A DNA stretch of 60,193 nucleotides, taken from positions 1-60,193 of the forward strand of contig NGUZ01000015.1 of NCBI GenBank assembly GCA_002154655.1, in the 5' to 3' direction. The stretch's first letter is position 1; each line of letters opens with the position of its first letter. The translations under genes were made by a program, and so were the position numbers. Below, one piece after another: positions 58,903 through 60,193 of the stretch. The notes beneath the pieces were generated by a model that was not told where the DNA came from, made no database searches, and was given only the letters and a program-made list of their open reading frames with translations. This stretch comes from Corynebacterium kefirresidentii (GTDB lineage Bacteria > Actinomycetota > Actinomycetes > Mycobacteriales > Mycobacteriaceae).

Positions 58903-58921
58903 TGCATAGGCTTACCTTAGC
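58903..58921. promoter_or_regulatory. DtxR-type iron box of the siderophore importer operon
   Basis: TGCATAGGCTTACCTTAGC; its complement has TAAGGTAAGCCTA, close to the AGGTTAGCCTAACCT core of DtxR boxes. It lies 14 bp before the binding-protein start, where binding would block transcription or initiation. Bases 58922-59108 upstream have no gene. Confidence 0.72.
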
Positions 58922-59108
58922 TTTATAAGGGTTTACTGTCTAGAGCCTGATTGCTTCCCTCTCCATGACAGACCATGCAGCCACAGGATGAGTTCCATGA
59001 GGGATAGCGGTGAGGAGCGGAAACCGAAATCCGCTCTAGCCACGATCATCTACAGCCTCTGCGAACGAACTCCAAACTGCGGTCTTTGGTGTTCATCTTT
59101 CGAATGCT

Positions 59109-59495
59109 CTAGCCCTTGAGCACAGCGCGGGAAACGATGACGGGGGCGTCGCTGAAAGGATCGTCCCAGATTTCTACATCGATACCGTAGGCTGCGGCTA
59201 AAATATCCTTCCGCAGTGCTTCCTTGGGAGTCCCCCGGGCTATGACCTCGCCGTTGTTCATAACCGCCCTGGTGTCGGAATACTGACCAGCCAACATGTG
59301 GTCGTGCAGCACAACAACGACTGCCTTACCAGCGCGGGCTTGCTTGCGAACGGGCTCCAAAACACTAATCGCGTGGGCGGGATCGAGGAAGGTCGTAGGC
59401 TCGTCGAGCAGCGGCACCGGCGCGCCCTGAGCCAGAGCCAGTGCAAGCCGTGCCCATTGCCGCTGGCCGCCGAAGAAAACGAAAATGGCCCTCAT
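59109..59495 (-). pseudogene. C-terminal fragment of a siderophore importer ATPase
   Basis: 128 residues that resemble the second half of the FecE/FepC family: FGGQRQWARLALALAQ (signature, without the expected LS), LLDEPTTFLDPAH (Walker B) and LHDHMLAGQYSD (H-loop). The Walker A half is missing and the upstream DNA does not code for it in any frame that I can see. It is a truncated copy, not the product of the intact gene at 55285, to which it is only moderately similar. Confidence 0.8.
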
Positions 59496-59570
59496 CGGCG
59501 AATGGGGAGCAGTTCATCAATCTAGAGGGGCTAACTGTAATTGGCCTTACAACCGTTCCATACCTATAGG

Positions 59571-59864
59571 CTATGCGAAGTTTCCATAGCCAGAAATGGT
59601 GCTCACCCATAAGAACGCTGATACGACGAAAGCCGCGGCGAATGTGAAGGCAAAAGCACGCCATGATCGGTCGCTAAGCCGATCCTTTTTCAACATGTAG
59701 ACAGATATGGCTAATACACCCAACACCACCAATGAAGGTAGAGGTAGCCCATAGAAAACGAAAGGTATTGGAAGCCATGTGGACAGGAGCACTCCGCCAT
59801 AAAGGGTTGCGACACCCAAGACAATTCCAAAAAGTATTCCCGGAATGATCGTTCTTTCTTTCAC
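59571..59864 (-). CDS. small membrane protein, three helices
   Basis: 97 residues. Three hydrophobic segments at about 7-28, 32-56 and 70-90, with KKDRLSDRSWR as a basic loop. No recognised family. It stands alone between the ATPase fragment and the degraded window end. Lower GC than nearby genes. GAAAGAAAGAACG region precedes the ATG as the likely binding site. Confidence 0.6.
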   Translation of the reverse strand: MKERTIIPGILFGIVLGVATLYGGVLLSTWLPIPFVFYGLPLPSLVVLGVLAISVYMLKKDRLSDRSWRAFAFTFAAAFVVSAFLWVSTISGYGNFA

Positions 59865-59931
59865 AACAAATTCCTTACCAATCAGTTTATCTTGATCAGG
59901 CCACCGTTTTTAGCCTGCGCATGACATTCAT

Positions 59932-59972
59932 GGGCCTGACCCCGGAAAGTAGACACGTCGGGGGTCAGGCCC
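59932..59972. repeat. 12-bp perfect inverted repeat
   Basis: GGGCCTGACCCC (59932-59943) and GGGGTCAGGCCC (59961-59972) with a 17-base centre containing GGAAAGTAGACACG. It may be a terminator without U-run or the end of a degraded insertion sequence. The following 200 bases have no intact gene; a 39-codon minus-strand frame ending at 60024 (contains LTNHNGDRHLDKLPSAR) might be a transposase remnant. Confidence 0.4.
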
Positions 59973-60193
59973 CCAGTTTTCTATCTCCAAAGTAAACAGA
60001 ACCAAACCGCTTTTGAGTGGCAGCTAGATGATCGGTGATTGTGAATTGTCGAGCCAGGCCACGATGTGGTTTTCGGCTTGTCTCGCAGACGGTAGTTTGT
60101 CGAGGTGGCGGTCTCCGTTATGGTTCGTGAGAAGAAGCTGAGGTTACCCTCGTTTAGTGGACACCCTATTTGTACGGATCCTGTGTCCGTAGG

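Noticed and set aside
60024..60143. Transposase gene at the right end
   Set aside because: Only a 39-codon open stretch without a start is visible; it could be a remnant but cannot be called as a gene.
1..60193. CRISPR array or rRNA genes
   Set aside because: No regularly spaced repeat units with unique spacers and no rRNA-like conserved blocks were seen on reading through.

Overview
The window is a piece of a Corynebacterium chromosome (species not resolved) carrying a complete-looking, roughly 42-kb temperate siphophage genome inserted at the 3' end of ssrA (tmRNA). The genus call rests on the order ftsE-ftsX-smpB-ssrA with prfB and a HisN-type phosphatase close by, a tmRNA tag read as AEKNSQRDYALAA, DtxR-type iron boxes and a moderately high GC content. 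No 16S sequence is present to confirm it.

Layout. Positions 1-307 are host sequence beyond the left attachment site: the start of an unrecognised gene running off the edge, and the former ssrA terminator. A 31-bp direct repeat at 308-338 (attL) and 42586-42616 (attR) bounds the prophage; the right copy rebuilds the end of tmRNA and the phage supplies a new terminator.

Reading the prophage in its main (minus) direction from right to left: integrase beside attR; an immunity region (Cro-like protein, operators, CI-like repressor, ImmA-type protease) from which a plus-strand lysogenic module runs out to 41.1 kb (PH-SHOCT protein, Glu-rich anchored protein, DUF4365 protein plus an unknown partner); an antirepressor and small HTH genes; a 1-kb stretch (34.1-35.2 kb) rich in tRNA-like hairpins; a recombination and replication module (YqaJ exonuclease, RecT, SSB, replication protein with internal iterons, RusA) linked by ATGA, GTGA and TAATG overlaps; a RelA/SpoT-type synthetase with a coupled small ORF; a P-loop/HNH fusion; terminase, portal, ClpP-type protease with a probable nested scaffold, decoration and capsid proteins; head-tail connectors; major tail protein; tail chaperones with a GGGAAAA -1 frameshift site; a 1594-residue tape measure with wall-hydrolase domains; baseplate proteins; a tail fibre with an SGNH esterase domain; an M23-GH25 endolysin; and holin-like membrane proteins, ending at a terminator beside attL.

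The flank from 42.6 to 60.2 kb is host housekeeping and iron-uptake DNA: ssrA, a DUF488 gene, smpB, ftsX, ftsE, an AbgT-family transporter, prfB, two inositol-monophosphatase-family genes (the second HisN-like), feoC-feoB-feoA with a DtxR box, a secreted chymotrypsin-fold protease, a DUF1990 gene, a repeat-containing acidic protein, a four-gene siderophore ABC importer with its own DtxR box, a truncated second importer ATPase, a small membrane protein and a degraded end.

Gene-poor stretches: 23866-24129 (terminator and leader only), 34107-34346 and 34649-35193 (structured RNA and small ORFs), 36656-36795 (operators), 39136-39419 (large hairpin and an operator-like site), 42398-42585 (integrase arm sites and terminator), 58922-59108 (no gene seen) and 59865-60193 (inverted repeat and coding remnants). 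The best candidates for undescribed biology are the tRNA-like hairpin cluster, the DUF4365 two-gene cassette, the synthetase/small-ORF pair and the pseudoknot in front of the tail chaperone gene.
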